Source: Cepaea nemoralis (lineage: Eukaryota; Mollusca; Gastropoda; Stylommatophora; Helicidae). From it: a DNA stretch of 64,000 nucleotides. The number at the start of each line of letters is the position of its first letter. Positions within the stretch are counted from its first letter, which is position 1. The notes beneath the pieces were generated by a model, which was given only the letters and a program-made list of their open reading frames with translations, had not been told where the DNA came from and searched no databases. This document shows positions 1 to 9,705 of this stretch, one piece after another. The stretch covers positions 246,501 through 310,500 of the forward strand of contig JACEFZ010004157.1 of the NCBI GenBank assembly GCA_014155875.1, given 5' to 3'. The position numbers and the translations under genes are program-made.

Positions 1-116
1 CTCGGTCTTCCCCTTGGTCTCTTCTCTTCGATCTTGCCAGTTGTCACCAAGTTCTCCAAGCCATTTCATCTCTTAACATGCCCAAACAATTTTGACTGTC
101 TACGTCTAATGACTGT
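1..116 (-). pseudogene. LINE-C' C-terminal relic, cut by window edge
   Basis: Read on the minus strand, this stretch gives FGHVKR followed shortly by LENLVTTGKIEEKRPRGRPR. This is the basic segment found after the reverse transcriptase domain of many animal non-LTR retrotransposons (a GHVMRR ... TGKI.GKR.RGR pattern). The same segment occurs at 7870-8110, 33600-33800 and 59477-59735. One stop interrupts the reading and the element runs off the window. It is a dead fragment. The LINE assignment is firm; the clade is not. Confidence 0.7.
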
Positions 117-162
117 CATTATTATATTAAAAATAAATATTTTTTCCCCCGGGTTTCCATCC

Positions 163-378
163 TGTTTCAGGATATTGCGGTCAACACCAGCATCTTTCAG
201 CTGTATGTTGATTCCTAGGCTAGATTACGCTTATCAGCACACCACGACTTTCTGAGCGACCGGCTCCATACTCTCATAAGTCACTGGCGCGACTCGAACC
301 ACTTCTAATTCTCGTGCGCTCACGTCAACCACGAGAGTATTCGGGGTTAACGGAGAAAGCTGCTAACCCCTCGGCCAG
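163..378 (-). mobile_element. tRNA-derived SINE-A, subfamily A1
   Basis: On the minus strand the 5' end reads like a tRNA A box (TGGCCGAGGGGTTAGCAG) and is followed by a B-box-like GGTTCGAGTC. The remainder aligns by eye with 31672-31902, including the stretch around CCGGTCGCTCAGAAAG and the 3' part ending near a diverged form of TGTAAAGGATATGC. SINEs of this type are transcribed by Pol III and mobilised by a partner LINE. The copy is diverged and no target duplication was found. Confidence 0.7.
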
Positions 379-394
379 GATATTGAAAAGCAAA

Positions 395-740
395 ATTAGT
401 GCGTATCATAAATTGCATGTGTGTTATTTCTCAACATAGTCCCCATGCCCAGAAATACAATTGGCCCACCTGTCCACTAGTGTCTTGATTCCGCTCTAAG
501 AGGAACAATTGTTTGGATATGGCCTTAAACCGATTTTGCACCTCCTCCATTAGCCCGTTGTCATCTGCAAACCGACAATACTATTTTAATGGCCCAAACA
601 AGTGACAGACCGATGGCGTCAAGTCTGGACTTTACATGTTGTTGGATGTTTGAAGCCTCCAGCTTCAGTGAACGCGTTGTATCTATTGCATGAACAGCCG
701 CATGAGGGCGGGCGTTGTCATGCAACAACAGAGGAAGCAA
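395..740 (-). pseudogene. mariner/Tc1-type transposase C-terminal relic
   Basis: Minus-strand translation gives LLLHDNARPHAA near 700-735. This is the conserved block around the second catalytic aspartate of mariner-family DDE/D transposases. Downstream, after frameshifts, come a diverged SPDL block, then FGPLK-like and RFADDN-like stretches, and a C-terminal region containing LFLLERNQ and WAWG. That order matches the last ~110 residues of mariner transposases. The N-terminal DNA-binding part and the first catalytic aspartate are absent. There are several frameshifts and a stop, so it cannot encode an active enzyme. Confidence 0.8.
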
Positions 741-1382
741 TAGCCACTATGCTACCCCGGCTCTCACGTCTTTGTACCTTACGCGATATCCCGATCACAA
801 ATATTTATCTACATACCTGGCTATAAACCCGGCACAAACATACTTCTGTATAATTAGAGGAATAGCTCCACAAAAGCACATCTTTATAACTGTTGAGATA
901 TCGCTGAGATATTGTTGTTTTTATAATTGATTAAGTGCGCCCACCAAAAAAAATAATAAATAAAATAAAATATCTGTATAGCTTTTGTGAGCTGAGTTGA
1001 GCAAGAACCCACACCACAACCCTCGGGACATTCCCACACGTGCCCTTCCCCATCTTCAACAACCAGTGAAGCTGGTGTGAATTCAGCACAAACAAAAGTC
1101 ATTTTAGCAATCATTAACTGCAAGATGTATAAGATTGACGACGACGGAAATACAGTAAGCGGAATCTGGTGTGGTTGCTGTATTTGTTTTTAAAGAAAGG
1201 TGTTGAGAATGTCGTAAAAGGAGAAGAAAAACAAAATTGAGGTATTGTGGACTAGACTAGAGATTGTTCATTAAAACTTCAAGGAAACGAAGACAAAAGT
1301 AAATGATGGCGCATATCAACAAAAGATATGGAATAGGGACATTAGCTTATGTGTACAAACAATCGGCAAGAGATGCAAATAG

Positions 1383-1383
<1 letters not shown>
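741..1383. other. no recognisable feature
   Basis: Unique-looking AT-rich sequence with an A-rich stretch near 945-970. A segment near 985-1040 resembles 39860-39900 (a GTTGAG motif followed by CGGGACATTC or CGGGGCATTC), so part of this is an old repeat. I see no coding signal. Confidence 0.5.
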
Positions 1384-1428
<45 letters not shown>

Positions 1429-1431
1429 GCA

Positions 1432-1465
<34 letters not shown>
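1384..1465. repeat. (AC)n microsatellite
   Basis: An almost uninterrupted AC dinucleotide tract with a short ACGC-containing centre. The open frame across it on the minus strand (VCVCVC) is an artefact of the repeat. Confidence 0.97.
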
Positions 1466-1468
<3 letters not shown>

Positions 1469-1537
1469 GCGCGGAAGGCTGAAATAACTCAACAACAAAT
1501 AACAATGTAAGCAACACCAACTGAACCAACATATAAG

Positions 1538-1605
1538 ATGACAGAGAGGATTAGGGAGTCATGGTCGGCCATGTTTCTCCGCGTCAGCAATCTAATGGAG
1601 AAGAA
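1538..1605 (+). pseudogene. possible LINE extreme C-terminus
   Basis: The plus strand reads RIRESWSAMFLRVSN immediately before the GAA tract. This resembles the W(R/S)xM ... V last residues of several LINE ORFs (compare DLRRAMNAYASRHGT at 40860-40905). The resemblance is short, so the call is weak. Its position directly before a trinucleotide tract fits the tail arrangement of the other LINE copies here. Confidence 0.35.
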
Positions 1606-1701
1606 AAAGAAGAAGAAGAAGAAGAAGAAGAAGAAGAAGAAGAAGAAGAAGAAGAAGAAGAAGAAGAAGAAGAAGAAGAAGAAGAAGAAGAAGAAGAAGA
1701 C
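1603..1701. repeat. (GAA)n microsatellite
   Basis: About 30 GAA/AAG units after a short GAAAAAGAA start. Poly-Lys and poly-Glu open frames across it are artefacts. It may be the 3' tail of the fragment just upstream. Confidence 0.97.
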
Positions 1702-2321
1702 TCATGGCGTCTTGAAAGAAGGGGCTTCTGCTTCCCATCTAAAATACGTATCCTCCTCAAGTCTCCAGTATCTTCGCTAAGAGGTTGGGTCTACCCCAAA
1801 GCATCATGGCTGCCAGGAGACAATCCTCATCGCATCAACCGTGAAGGGTCAGCTAGCAAGTCAGTGGACTATCTACAGAGCCACCAGGCGACGGAGAAAC
1901 AAAACAGAAAATATATCAATAATCTCTCTCAAAAATGGCAGGCCTTTCTCGCGGCACACGTGCATCGTCTGAATAACAGTTTTCTTCTACGCACGAACTT
2001 CGTATAAACAATGAAGAGACTGCGGCCGATAAACGTCAAGTTGTTATCACAACAGTTGTAAACGCAAGTTTCACTTAGAGACAAAAGTTGCCTTTTTTCA
2101 GGTCAAAACCATTAGGAAAGTGGTTAAATTCGAACTGGGTGCATGGAGAAGATGTGGAGAATTATATATTATTTAAGCATAGCGGAGAGGCTGGAAAGAT
2201 AAATCGGTGGCATTTAACGACGAGGAGAGATAGAAGGTCTATAGCACGTGGTGTGTGAAGGTTCAGACAATGATCTTGTGGAAACTTGCACTTTGTGGCT
2301 TATATTTAACATTTGGTAACC
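1702..2321. other. no recognisable feature
   Basis: No repeat, coding or RNA signal that I can support in this stretch. Confidence 0.4.
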
Positions 2322-2540
2322 TGGCAAAACCAGCCCCGTGTTAAAGGAGTTAGCAGCGCAGTTCGTAATCCAGCATACCCGCGTTCAAAACACAGATGGA
2401 TTGGTATTTATTTTATGAAATGATATGGGTGCCGGTCGTTCAGAAAGCAAAGGCAAACTACTTCGGGACTTAATGAAGAACAGCCAAAATAAAAAAAATG
2501 CTGGGGGTGAATGCTACGTCTTGTAAAGGATATGCAACTT
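2322..2540 (+). mobile_element. tRNA-derived SINE-A, subfamily A2
   Basis: The head contains an A-box-like stretch (GGAGTTAGCAGCGCAG) and a B-box-like CGCGTTCAAAAC. The 3' half contains GCCGGTCGTTCAGAAAGC and ends in TGTAAAGGATATGCAA. It aligns by eye with the minus-strand copy at 30091-30298 and the plus-strand copy at 39954-40187. Its 3' half is shared with subfamily A1, but the tRNA-like head differs. Confidence 0.75.
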
Positions 2541-2575
2541 TAAATCTGTAACTGTTAATCTGACATAAAGGGGTA

Positions 2576-2775
2576 CCGAGGTACCGAGGTACCGCTGTGG
2601 CTAGCACGCTTGCCTGACCACCCGGAGGTCAGGAATACGCATCTCCAACGAGGCGGGGTTTTAAAGAAATATTTATCCGGACTCCGAGTGTATCTGGAGA
2701 TGTTCTGGGAAGTAAATGCGGCCAGCTTAGTGTTGACCACACTGTCAATGAGTGCCGATTGGTCTTTTCAAATTT
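2576..2775 (+). mobile_element. SINE-J copy, tRNA-like head
   Basis: Shares with 9419-9690 a head around GTGGCTAGCACGCT(T/G)GCCTG, a middle around TCTGGGAA(G/A)TAAA.GCG and an end around TCAATGAGTG. GGCTAGCACGC is A-box-like and the B-box region is degenerate. Two diverged copies sharing three landmarks in the same order make a dispersed repeat very likely. The SINE class is inferred from the head. Confidence 0.55.
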
Positions 2776-2817
2776 GAGTAAGTAAATAACTAAAGGACTC
2801 TTTTTAATACCTTAAGA

Positions 2818-3095
2818 GCAGGTCAGAATGGTCGAATGGGTAAGAACGCGTGTTCGTAAACATCCGTTGTGCTGATGCCGAGGTAAGCGGTTCAACCCCT
2901 ACACCGGACAGCTGGACTAACATGTTGACCTGTCGTCCTTGACTTTGGGACGTAAATTACAAGTCCTCTGAAGTCGGAGTGGGTTCGTCTGATTGCGAGG
3001 GACAGGAAAGCTAATCCACACTCAAAATCCAGTCCATCGCTACTATAAATAGTGTTATGGACTACGCTTGAGTTTAAAACCCTGCGAGCGGAAAA
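2818..3095 (+). mobile_element. SINE-B copy 1
   Basis: The head reads GGTCAGAATGGTCGAATGG and is followed by a B-box-like GGTTCAACCCC. The body contains GGACTAACATGTTGAC, GTAAATTACAAGT and AAGCTAATCCACAC. The 3' end reads GACTACGCTTGAGTT and CGAGCGG before an A-rich tail. It matches copies at 24989-25251, 39462-39664 and 46641-46932 (minus). This is the one of the four copies that ends in a plain A-rich tail. Confidence 0.8.
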
Positions 3096-3149
3096 AAAAA
3101 TCTAAAAACATAAGGGGCATTAGACATGTTGTGCTAGCCCATACATTTG

Positions 3150-3356
3150 TAGATCAATCGGCTCTCGTTGTGTGATGGGGTTGGTACCCCACCGGCCACC
3201 TTTTACATCCCAAGGCATTTCTTGGTACCCATCTTTGACTCGGTGAACCTTGGAGGTCGTATTTACACATCCGGGTACGCTCTGATGTGGCTCGAACCCA
3301 TAACTACCCTGCCGACAGGCTAATGTCTTGCCAAAACACTAGCTCTTAAAATATAA
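3150..3356 (-). mobile_element. SINE-F, tRNA-like head
   Basis: On the minus strand a B-box GGGTTCGAGCC lies ~50 bp after the 5' end. The tail-ward part shares GGCCACCTTT and a following ACCCAT...GGTG stretch with 31470-31545. The A box is poor. I read it as a diverged tRNA-derived SINE, with the shared stretch as the main support. Confidence 0.5.
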
Positions 3357-3499
3357 GAGTGGCACCATAGTCCCAATTCGTGGCAAGGCTTGGAATCTAA
3401 TCCATGGCGTGTCTTTTAAGCTGTCCTGTTCATATACAGATTGACGAACTAATGCTGCGATGCTGTTGTATACAGTTAAGTCTTCGCATAACCGACCTC

Positions 3500-3700
3500 G
3501 ACAATTGGACTGTGCATGTGCTGGACAAATACTGACGACGCTTGATTCATTATCACCATCATCGTCACTCTGTTCTTACTGTATACAATAACAGCTTTCA
3601 CTAAATACAGCAGGTCCCGTTTGTTGTCTGCAACGAATACTGCATCATCTAATGACTTATGTTGTTGATGTTTTGTCCTCCGGTGGCAATTCATCAGATG
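3500..3700 (-). pseudogene. LINE reverse transcriptase fragment (LINE-C' type)
   Basis: Minus-strand translation gives GQNINNIS then, after a frame change, DDAVFVADNKRDLLYLVKAV. The counterpart at 34091-34366 reads GGRNINNIRYADDTELIADNEQDLQHLVDAI. This is the region around the catalytic YADD box (RT motif C) of a non-LTR retrotransposon. Here the box is degraded to LDDA. Only ~65 residues are recognisable and nothing continues on either side. Confidence 0.6.
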
Positions 3701-3950
3701 TGTTTTAAATATCTAATAATATGCTCATGATATAAGTCAAACAGATCTGGAGGCATCACACATCCCTCTTCCAAACCTCTTTTGATTGACCTAATTAGTA
3801 TCAAATGTTATGGCAGCATGTTGTTCACAATTTATACTAGTTACAACTCTACACTATTTCTGGTCACAAAGTTAGGACATGGTTAAGCTGTCGACCATAG
3901 CCTCTTCTTCCAGGAACAATGTCTTCCCCCGCTGTTCTCCCCAAGACACC

Positions 3951-5791
3951 GTGACGTTTTATATGGCTAAACTAGTTCAGTTTCCCAGACATGACTCTGT
4001 GACGTTTTATATGGCTAAACTAGTTCAGTTTCCCAGACATGACTCTGTGACGTTTTATATGGCTAAACTAGTTCAGTTTCCCAGACATGACTCTGTGACG
4101 TTTTATATGGCTAAACTAGTTCAGTTTCCCAGACATGACTCTGTGACGTTTTATATGACTAAACTAGTTCAGTTTCCCAGACATGACTCTGTGACGTTTT
4201 ACATGGTTAAACTAGTTCAGTTTCCCAGACATGACTCGGATGTTTTATATAGCTAAACTAGTTCAGTTTCCCAGACATGACTCTGTGACGTTTTATATGG
4301 CTAAACTAGTTCAGTTTCCTAGACATGACTCTATGACGTTTTATATGGCTAAACTAGTTCAGTTTCCCAGACATGACTCTGTGAGGTTTTATATGGCTAT
4401 ACTAGTTCAGTTTCCCAGACGTGGCTCTTTGACGTTTTATATGGCTATACTAGTTCAGTTTCCCAGACATGACTCTGTGACGTTTTATATGGCTAAACTA
4501 GTTCAGTTTCCCAGACGTGACTCTGATGTTTAATATGGCCAAACTAGTTCAGTTTCCCAGACATGACTCTGTGACGTTTTATATGGCTATACTAGTTTAG
4601 TTTCCCAGACGTGGCTCTGACGTTTTATATGGCTAAACTAGTTCAGTTTCCCAGACATGACTCTGAAGTTTTATATGGCTAAACTAGTTCAGTTTCCCAG
4701 ACGTGACTCGGGAGCTTTGTAATGGCTAAAAACTAGTTCAGTTTCCCAGACGTGACTCTGTGACGTTTTATATGGCTAACTAGTTTAAGTTTCCCAGACA
4801 TGACTCTGTGACGTTTGATATGGCTAAACTAGTTCAGTTTCCCAGACATGACTCTGTGACGTTTATATGGCTAAACTAGTTCAGTTTTCCCAGACATGAC
4901 TCTGTGATGTTGTTATATGGCTAAAACTAGTTCAGTTTCCGAGACATGACTCCGATTTTATATAGCTAATCTAGTTCAGTTTCCCAGACATGACTCTGTG
5001 ATGTTTTATATGGCTAAACTAGTTCAGTTTCCGAGACATGACTCCGATGTTTTATATAGCTAATCTAGTTCAGTTTCCCAGACATGACTCTGTGATGTTT
5101 TATATGGCTATACTAGTTCAGTTTCCCAGACATGACTCTGTGACGTTTTATATGGCTAAACTAGTTCAGTTTCCCAGACATGACTCTGTGATGTTTTATA
5201 TGGCTAAACTAGTTCAGTTTCCGAGACATGACTCCGATGTTTTATATAGCTAATCTAGTTCAGTTTCCCAGACATGACTCAGTGATGTTTTATATGGCTA
5301 AACTAGTTCAGTTTCCCAGACGTGACTCTGATGTTTAATATGGCCAAACTAGTTCAGTTTCCCAGACATGACTATGTGACGTTTTATATGGCTAAACTAG
5401 TTCAGTTTCCCAGACATGACTCTGTGACGTTTTATATGGCTAAACTAGTTCAGTTTCCCAGACATGACTCTGCTACGTTTAATATGGCTAAACTAGTTCA
5501 GTTTCCCAGACATGACTCTGTGACGTTTTATATGGCTAAACTAGTTCAGTTTCCCAGACATGACTCGGATGTATTATATGGCTAAACTAGTTCAGTTTCC
5601 CAGACATGACTCGGATGTTTTATATGGCTAAACTAGTTCAGTTTCCCAGACATGACTCGGATGTTTTATATGGCTAAACTAGTTCAGTTTCCCAGACATG
5701 ACTCGGATGTTTTATATGGCTAAACTAGTTCAGTTTCCCAGACGTGACTCTGATGTTTTATATGGCTAAACTAGTTCAGTTTCCCAGACAT
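3951..5791. repeat. 48-bp minisatellite, ~38 copies
   Basis: Tandem units starting GTGACGTTTTATATGGCTAA and ending CCCAGACATGACTCT. The period is 48 bp, measured between 3951 and 3999. Because 48 is a multiple of three, a 16-residue repeat (VTFYMAKLVQFPRHDS) reads open for up to 125 codons. The last block (about 5560-5760) is a homogeneous 46-bp variant in which CTCTGTGACG becomes CTCGGATG. The middle (4500-5040) holds most of the indels. Each unit carries a central AACTAGTT palindrome. Confidence 0.97.
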
Positions 5792-6324
5792 ACACTGTTT
5801 ATGAGCCAATTTTCTCGGTGTTCACATCTTACAGAATGTCTGTAATTTTCCTTCTCGTCGTATATGATATTCTGTAACTCTTAAGCTCAAAAACCCCAAT
5901 TTTCTTCTGGAGGGATTGCGAAATGGCCAATGGCGGACAATGAGATAGTGAAAAAAGGTGCTGGTCATTCAGTTTTTACCCAGACATAGTTTTGCTTTCA
6001 TAGTGTGGGAGGAAACTTTTCTTCCAAACACATGACTGAAAACGTTTTGTTTTTTTTTTGAAATTAACAATTAACGGAAAGAATTTCAAAATGTGATAAT
6101 ATTACTGCAGAGAACAATAATCGCACTGAAACAGCCCAATAAGTTCAACATTAACGCATGGCTGTGATAGGTAAAACAATGAACAGACTTTAATTACCAC
6201 TGTATAACATTCTACATATCATTCTATTACTTGTAGATTCTACACCAGACATAACTCATGACCAACCATTACAGCAGTTCTGACATTTGTCAATTTGAAC
6301 CCCACAACGAGCAATGTTGCCATA
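5792..6324. other. no recognisable feature
   Basis: AT-rich, apparently unique sequence between two minisatellites, with a short T run near 6052-6059. No coding or repeat signal. Confidence 0.4.
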
Positions 6325-6642
6325 GATGAGTCGTTTCTTGAATGTTGTTTAATCACTAACACGAAAGCAAGGACGTTTTCTTGGATGTTTTCTATCACTG
6401 ACACGACAGCACACGCATTTGATTGAACCTTGTTCTATAGCTGATAAAACAGGAAAAGTTGTTAAAACGATTGATTTGATTTTGTACTATTTATTCCGCT
6501 TGTGCTTAAATTTCCGGATAAATATCAAACCGTTTAATGTGATTGTTTTGGATAATTATCGTTTCAAACGTTTCATGTGATTGTGTTCCATTATTATCAC
6601 AACAGGACAAAGATAAACCGTTACATGCCATTTTGTTCTGCT
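6325..6642. repeat. old, degenerate ~40-50 bp tandem repeat
   Basis: Several loosely similar units recur, for example CGTTTCTTGAATGTTGTTTA near 6332, CGTTTTCTTGGATGTTTTCT near 6373, and AAACCGTTTAATGTGATTGT near 6526 followed by related AAACGTTTCATGTGATTGTG and AAACCGTTACATG stretches. A related GTTTATTGGATGTTTT unit lies on the far side of the 28-bp array near 7495. The similarity is by eye only. Confidence 0.45.
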
Positions 6643-7452
6643 GCTGACATAACATGACACACATTAACAACCTGACATAACAGGACACACATTAACAATC
6701 TGACATGACAGGACACACATTAACAACCTGACATAACAGGACACACATTAACAACCTGACATAACAGGACACACATTAACAACCTGACATAACAGGACAC
6801 ACATTAACAACCTGGCATAACAGGACACACATTAACAACCGACATAACAGGACACACATTAACAACCTGACATGACAGGACACACATTAACAACCTGACA
6901 TAATAGGACACACATTAACAACCTGACATAACAGGACACACATTAACAACCTGACATAACAGGACACACATTAACAACCTGACATAACAGGACACACATT
7001 AACAACCTGACATGACAGGACACAAATTAACTACCTGACATGACAGGACACAAATTAATAACCTGACATAGCAGAACACAAATTAACAACCTGACATAAC
7101 AGGACACACATTAACTACCTGACATAACAGGACACACATTAATTACCTGACATAACAGGACGCACATTAATTACCTGACATAACAGGACACACATTAACT
7201 ACCTGACATGACAGGACACACATTAACAACCTGACATAACAGGACACACATTAACAACCTGACATAACAGGACACACATTAACAACCTGACATAACAGGA
7301 CACACATTAACAACCTGACAAAACAGAACACAAATTAACAACCTGACATGACAGGACACAAATTAATAACCTGACATAACAGAACACAAATTAACAACCT
7401 CACTTAACAGGACACAAATTAACAACTTGATATGACAGGACACAAATTAACT
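6643..7452. repeat. 28-bp minisatellite, ~29 copies
   Basis: Units begin CCTGACATAACAGGACACAC and end ATTAACAA. Variants include CATGACAGG, ACAAATTAA and ATTAATTA, which cluster regionally (for example around 7020-7090 and 7320-7450). No coding meaning. Confidence 0.96.
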
Positions 7453-7809
7453 AGGTTTTAACTGATAGACAAGACAGGGCAGCGACTAACAACACGTTTA
7501 TTGGATGTTTTAAAATATGTGAATGTATTTATGACTTTGCTATTGTTATGACAATAGTGCTAATATGAAAGGATGTCATATAAAAAAAAAATATAAATAA
7601 TTGAATCAACAATGAAAAGAGATATGATTTCTAGAGAGATATGTATATCATTTGCAGCAGCAAGTCTTCCTCTTGTTGTAAATGATGCTGCAAAAACTCC
7701 CTGGAAGTCACCAATATGTGTTTTGCCGGATTTAAGACTTTTGTGGGTGTCAACGTGAGGGTAGAAACCATGTAAGGCCTCTCTTCTTAGTCTCCAACAC
7801 CGCTTTACG
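7453..7809. other. no gene; possible remnant of the older array at its left
   Basis: Contains GTTTATTGGATGTTTT near 7495, which resembles the degenerate repeat at 6325-6642, and an A run near 7582. The minus-strand open frame across 7560-7910 is a LINE tail shadow caused by the ATC tract. Confidence 0.4.

Positions 7810-7869
<60 letters not shown>
7810..7869. repeat. (ATC)n tract, 3' tail of LINE-C copy
   Basis: About 20 ATC units. On the minus strand this is (GAT/TGA)n and follows the last codons of the LINE-C copy directly, so it is its 3' tail. Confidence 0.9.
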
Positions 7870-7872
<3 letters not shown>

Positions 7873-8110
7873 TGTCCTGCCAGCTGTCGTAGGTGTTCAT
7901 GTCTCTCCACATATCTGGTCTATGGTTTTATGGGTAAACTCAGCTGATGATATCCCTCCATGCCACCGTCTCAATCTATCTAGCATCATTTCTCTTGGTC
8001 GGCCTAAGCCTCTCTTCCACTCGATTTTTCCAGTTGTCACGATGTTCTCCAATGCCGCTCTTCTCATCACATAACTAAAGAAAGTTCTTCCTAATTTGTT
8101 CAGTTAGATT
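7870..8110 (-). pseudogene. LINE-C 3' end, 5' truncated
   Basis: The minus strand reads ALENIVTTGKIEWKRGLGRP, then EMMLDRLRRWHGGISSAEF, with a frame change before the last codons. This corresponds to 59477-59735 (LENIVTTGKIAGKRVRGRP ... GLRRRHGGISAA). These are the C-terminal residues after the RT domain of a non-LTR retrotransposon. Only the last ~80 codons are present, the usual result of incomplete reverse transcription. The 3' end runs into (TGA)n. Confidence 0.75.
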
Positions 8111-8359
8111 CTAAGATTCACTGCCATACACAAAACAGGTCTTTAAAGCACGTTAACACTCTCTTTCTTATGTTCAATGATAGTGACTTATTACATAAGA
8201 TATTAGTATACTTTTTATTGTCTTAAATGCAGCTTTCGCTTGCCCTATTCTGTTCTTAATCTTGCTGTGTACCTTCCGTCTGATGTTATAAATTATGCAT
8301 CTATCTACCGCAATACTTTCAGTCTGTTAAAGTTTTGGACGAAGCAAGCAAGCAAGCGC

Positions 8360-8368
8360 GCGCACACA

Positions 8369-8406
<38 letters not shown>

Positions 8407-8414
8407 CACACACA
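8360..8414. repeat. (AC)n microsatellite
   Basis: AC dinucleotide tract with two interruptions. Nothing is recognisable between 8111 and 8359. Confidence 0.96.
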
Positions 8415-8667
8415 ATAGCTACCTTGACATTGCAACACACCTGGACATGGAAAAAGTCCACAGTTTGGCAAAGAAAGCTTCCTAATCCTGATATAGACAT
8501 AACCTAACCTGACCAGACGATATACAGCCTTGACACTTTGACATAAACTTAGATTCTGATAATAAACTAAACCACGTCGCGGACTTCTAGAATTAACCGG
8601 CGCATTACGGAGTAAACATTTGGCTAGCTAACATCTACGCATGTTGAGTCGATGCTTTGAAACATGT

Positions 8668-9265
8668 TAGTTAGTTAGTTAGTCACGGTTCCAACTTCAC
8701 AGCAACGGGTCGTCCCCATTATGCTCCGTTCCTGTGCCAGTGAATATCACATAAAACGCTCCCCACTGCCCAATGTGAAAATTGGAAAAGACAGGAGTCA
8801 CGACAAACAACAGCCCACACAGATTCACTGTGCATAATGCCTGCCGCCAGAATGTCAACACAATAGTCCCCCACGAAACATCCAGTTTATCTCTGATGGA
8901 ATCGGCAGTCATTTTCCCATCTGGATGTTTCCTAGATGTTCACCCACACAGTCCACGAAAATACAGTTCATCGTCGATGGCAGTGGCAGTCAACCAGAAG
9001 CCCAGCAGCCACGCATTTCTGCATAAGGCAAAAACCGGTCAACTCTGGGACATAGCCAGCTGCCATCGCTCCGAACATGCAGTCACGTTCCAAAAAACCT
9101 CGGGCAGATTCAAAAGCATTTCACACGAAACTCACAGCTCACAGTGTCGCGCCACGCACTCACTCAGTAGCAGGGCGACGGAACCATAGCCTCCTTAGTC
9201 ACCTCTTACGACATGCGTGGTAGGTTACAGTGTTGCTATTCTTTGCTTCCCTTATGGGCCCCGGC
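8668..9265 (-). mobile_element. element D copy 1, (AACT)n-tailed
   Basis: On the minus strand it starts near GCCGGGGCCCATAAGGG, passes through CTATGGTTCCGTCGCCCTGC and ATGCACAGTGAATCTGTG, and ends AAGTTGGAACCGTGACTAAC with a short (AACT)n tail at 8668-8690. The second copy at 34738-35396 shares most of this, broken by insertions. It has no recognised protein. The shared microsatellite tail suggests a retroposed, non-autonomous element. It is about 0.6 kb, longer than a simple SINE. Confidence 0.65.
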
Positions 9266-9418
9266 AACACACGGGAAATATGTGTTCCAAGATAATTTAA
9301 TTAGCACATCAACTGATGTCCGAATTTCCTCAATAGTACATGGCACTGTACGAGGTTAGTACTTCACATCGCAAGTGACAAACTATTGATCAATATTAAA
9401 ACTCTAGCACGACACAAG

Positions 9419-9690
9419 ATGGCCACAGTGGTCTAGTAGCTAGCACGCTGGCCTGCTTGTGTGGTGATCACGTGTTTGAATAACCATGGAGATGGGGATA
9501 TAGTTTTTCATCGGCCCGGCTTCCACATCGACAAAGTTTAACAATCGGTGCCTGGAAATTGTCTGGGAAATTAAAGCGATATCTAATTTTCTTGTACTTG
9601 TCTTTCTCCAAGCTGTCACTTGATATATAACTCATAATCATAAGCTTATACCACTGACGTATCAATGAGTGAGTCATAGCAGTCACCCCC
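9419..9690 (+). mobile_element. SINE-J copy 2
   Basis: Shares GTAGCTAGCACGCTGGCCTG, TCTGGGAAATTAAAGCG and TCAATGAGTG with 2576-2775 in the same order. It ends at a C-rich run near 9690-9705. Confidence 0.55.
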
Positions 9691-9705
9691 ACCCCCTCCC
9701 CCCCC

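Noticed and set aside
3879..5585. Protein with a 16-residue repeat (VTFYMAKLVQFPRHDS)
   Set aside because: The open stretches exist because 48 is a multiple of three. Frames break at each length variant and no signal peptide or conserved flank is present.
3951..7452. CRISPR-like arrays
   Set aside because: Units are directly tandem with no unique spacers, in a eukaryotic context. The same holds for the other arrays.
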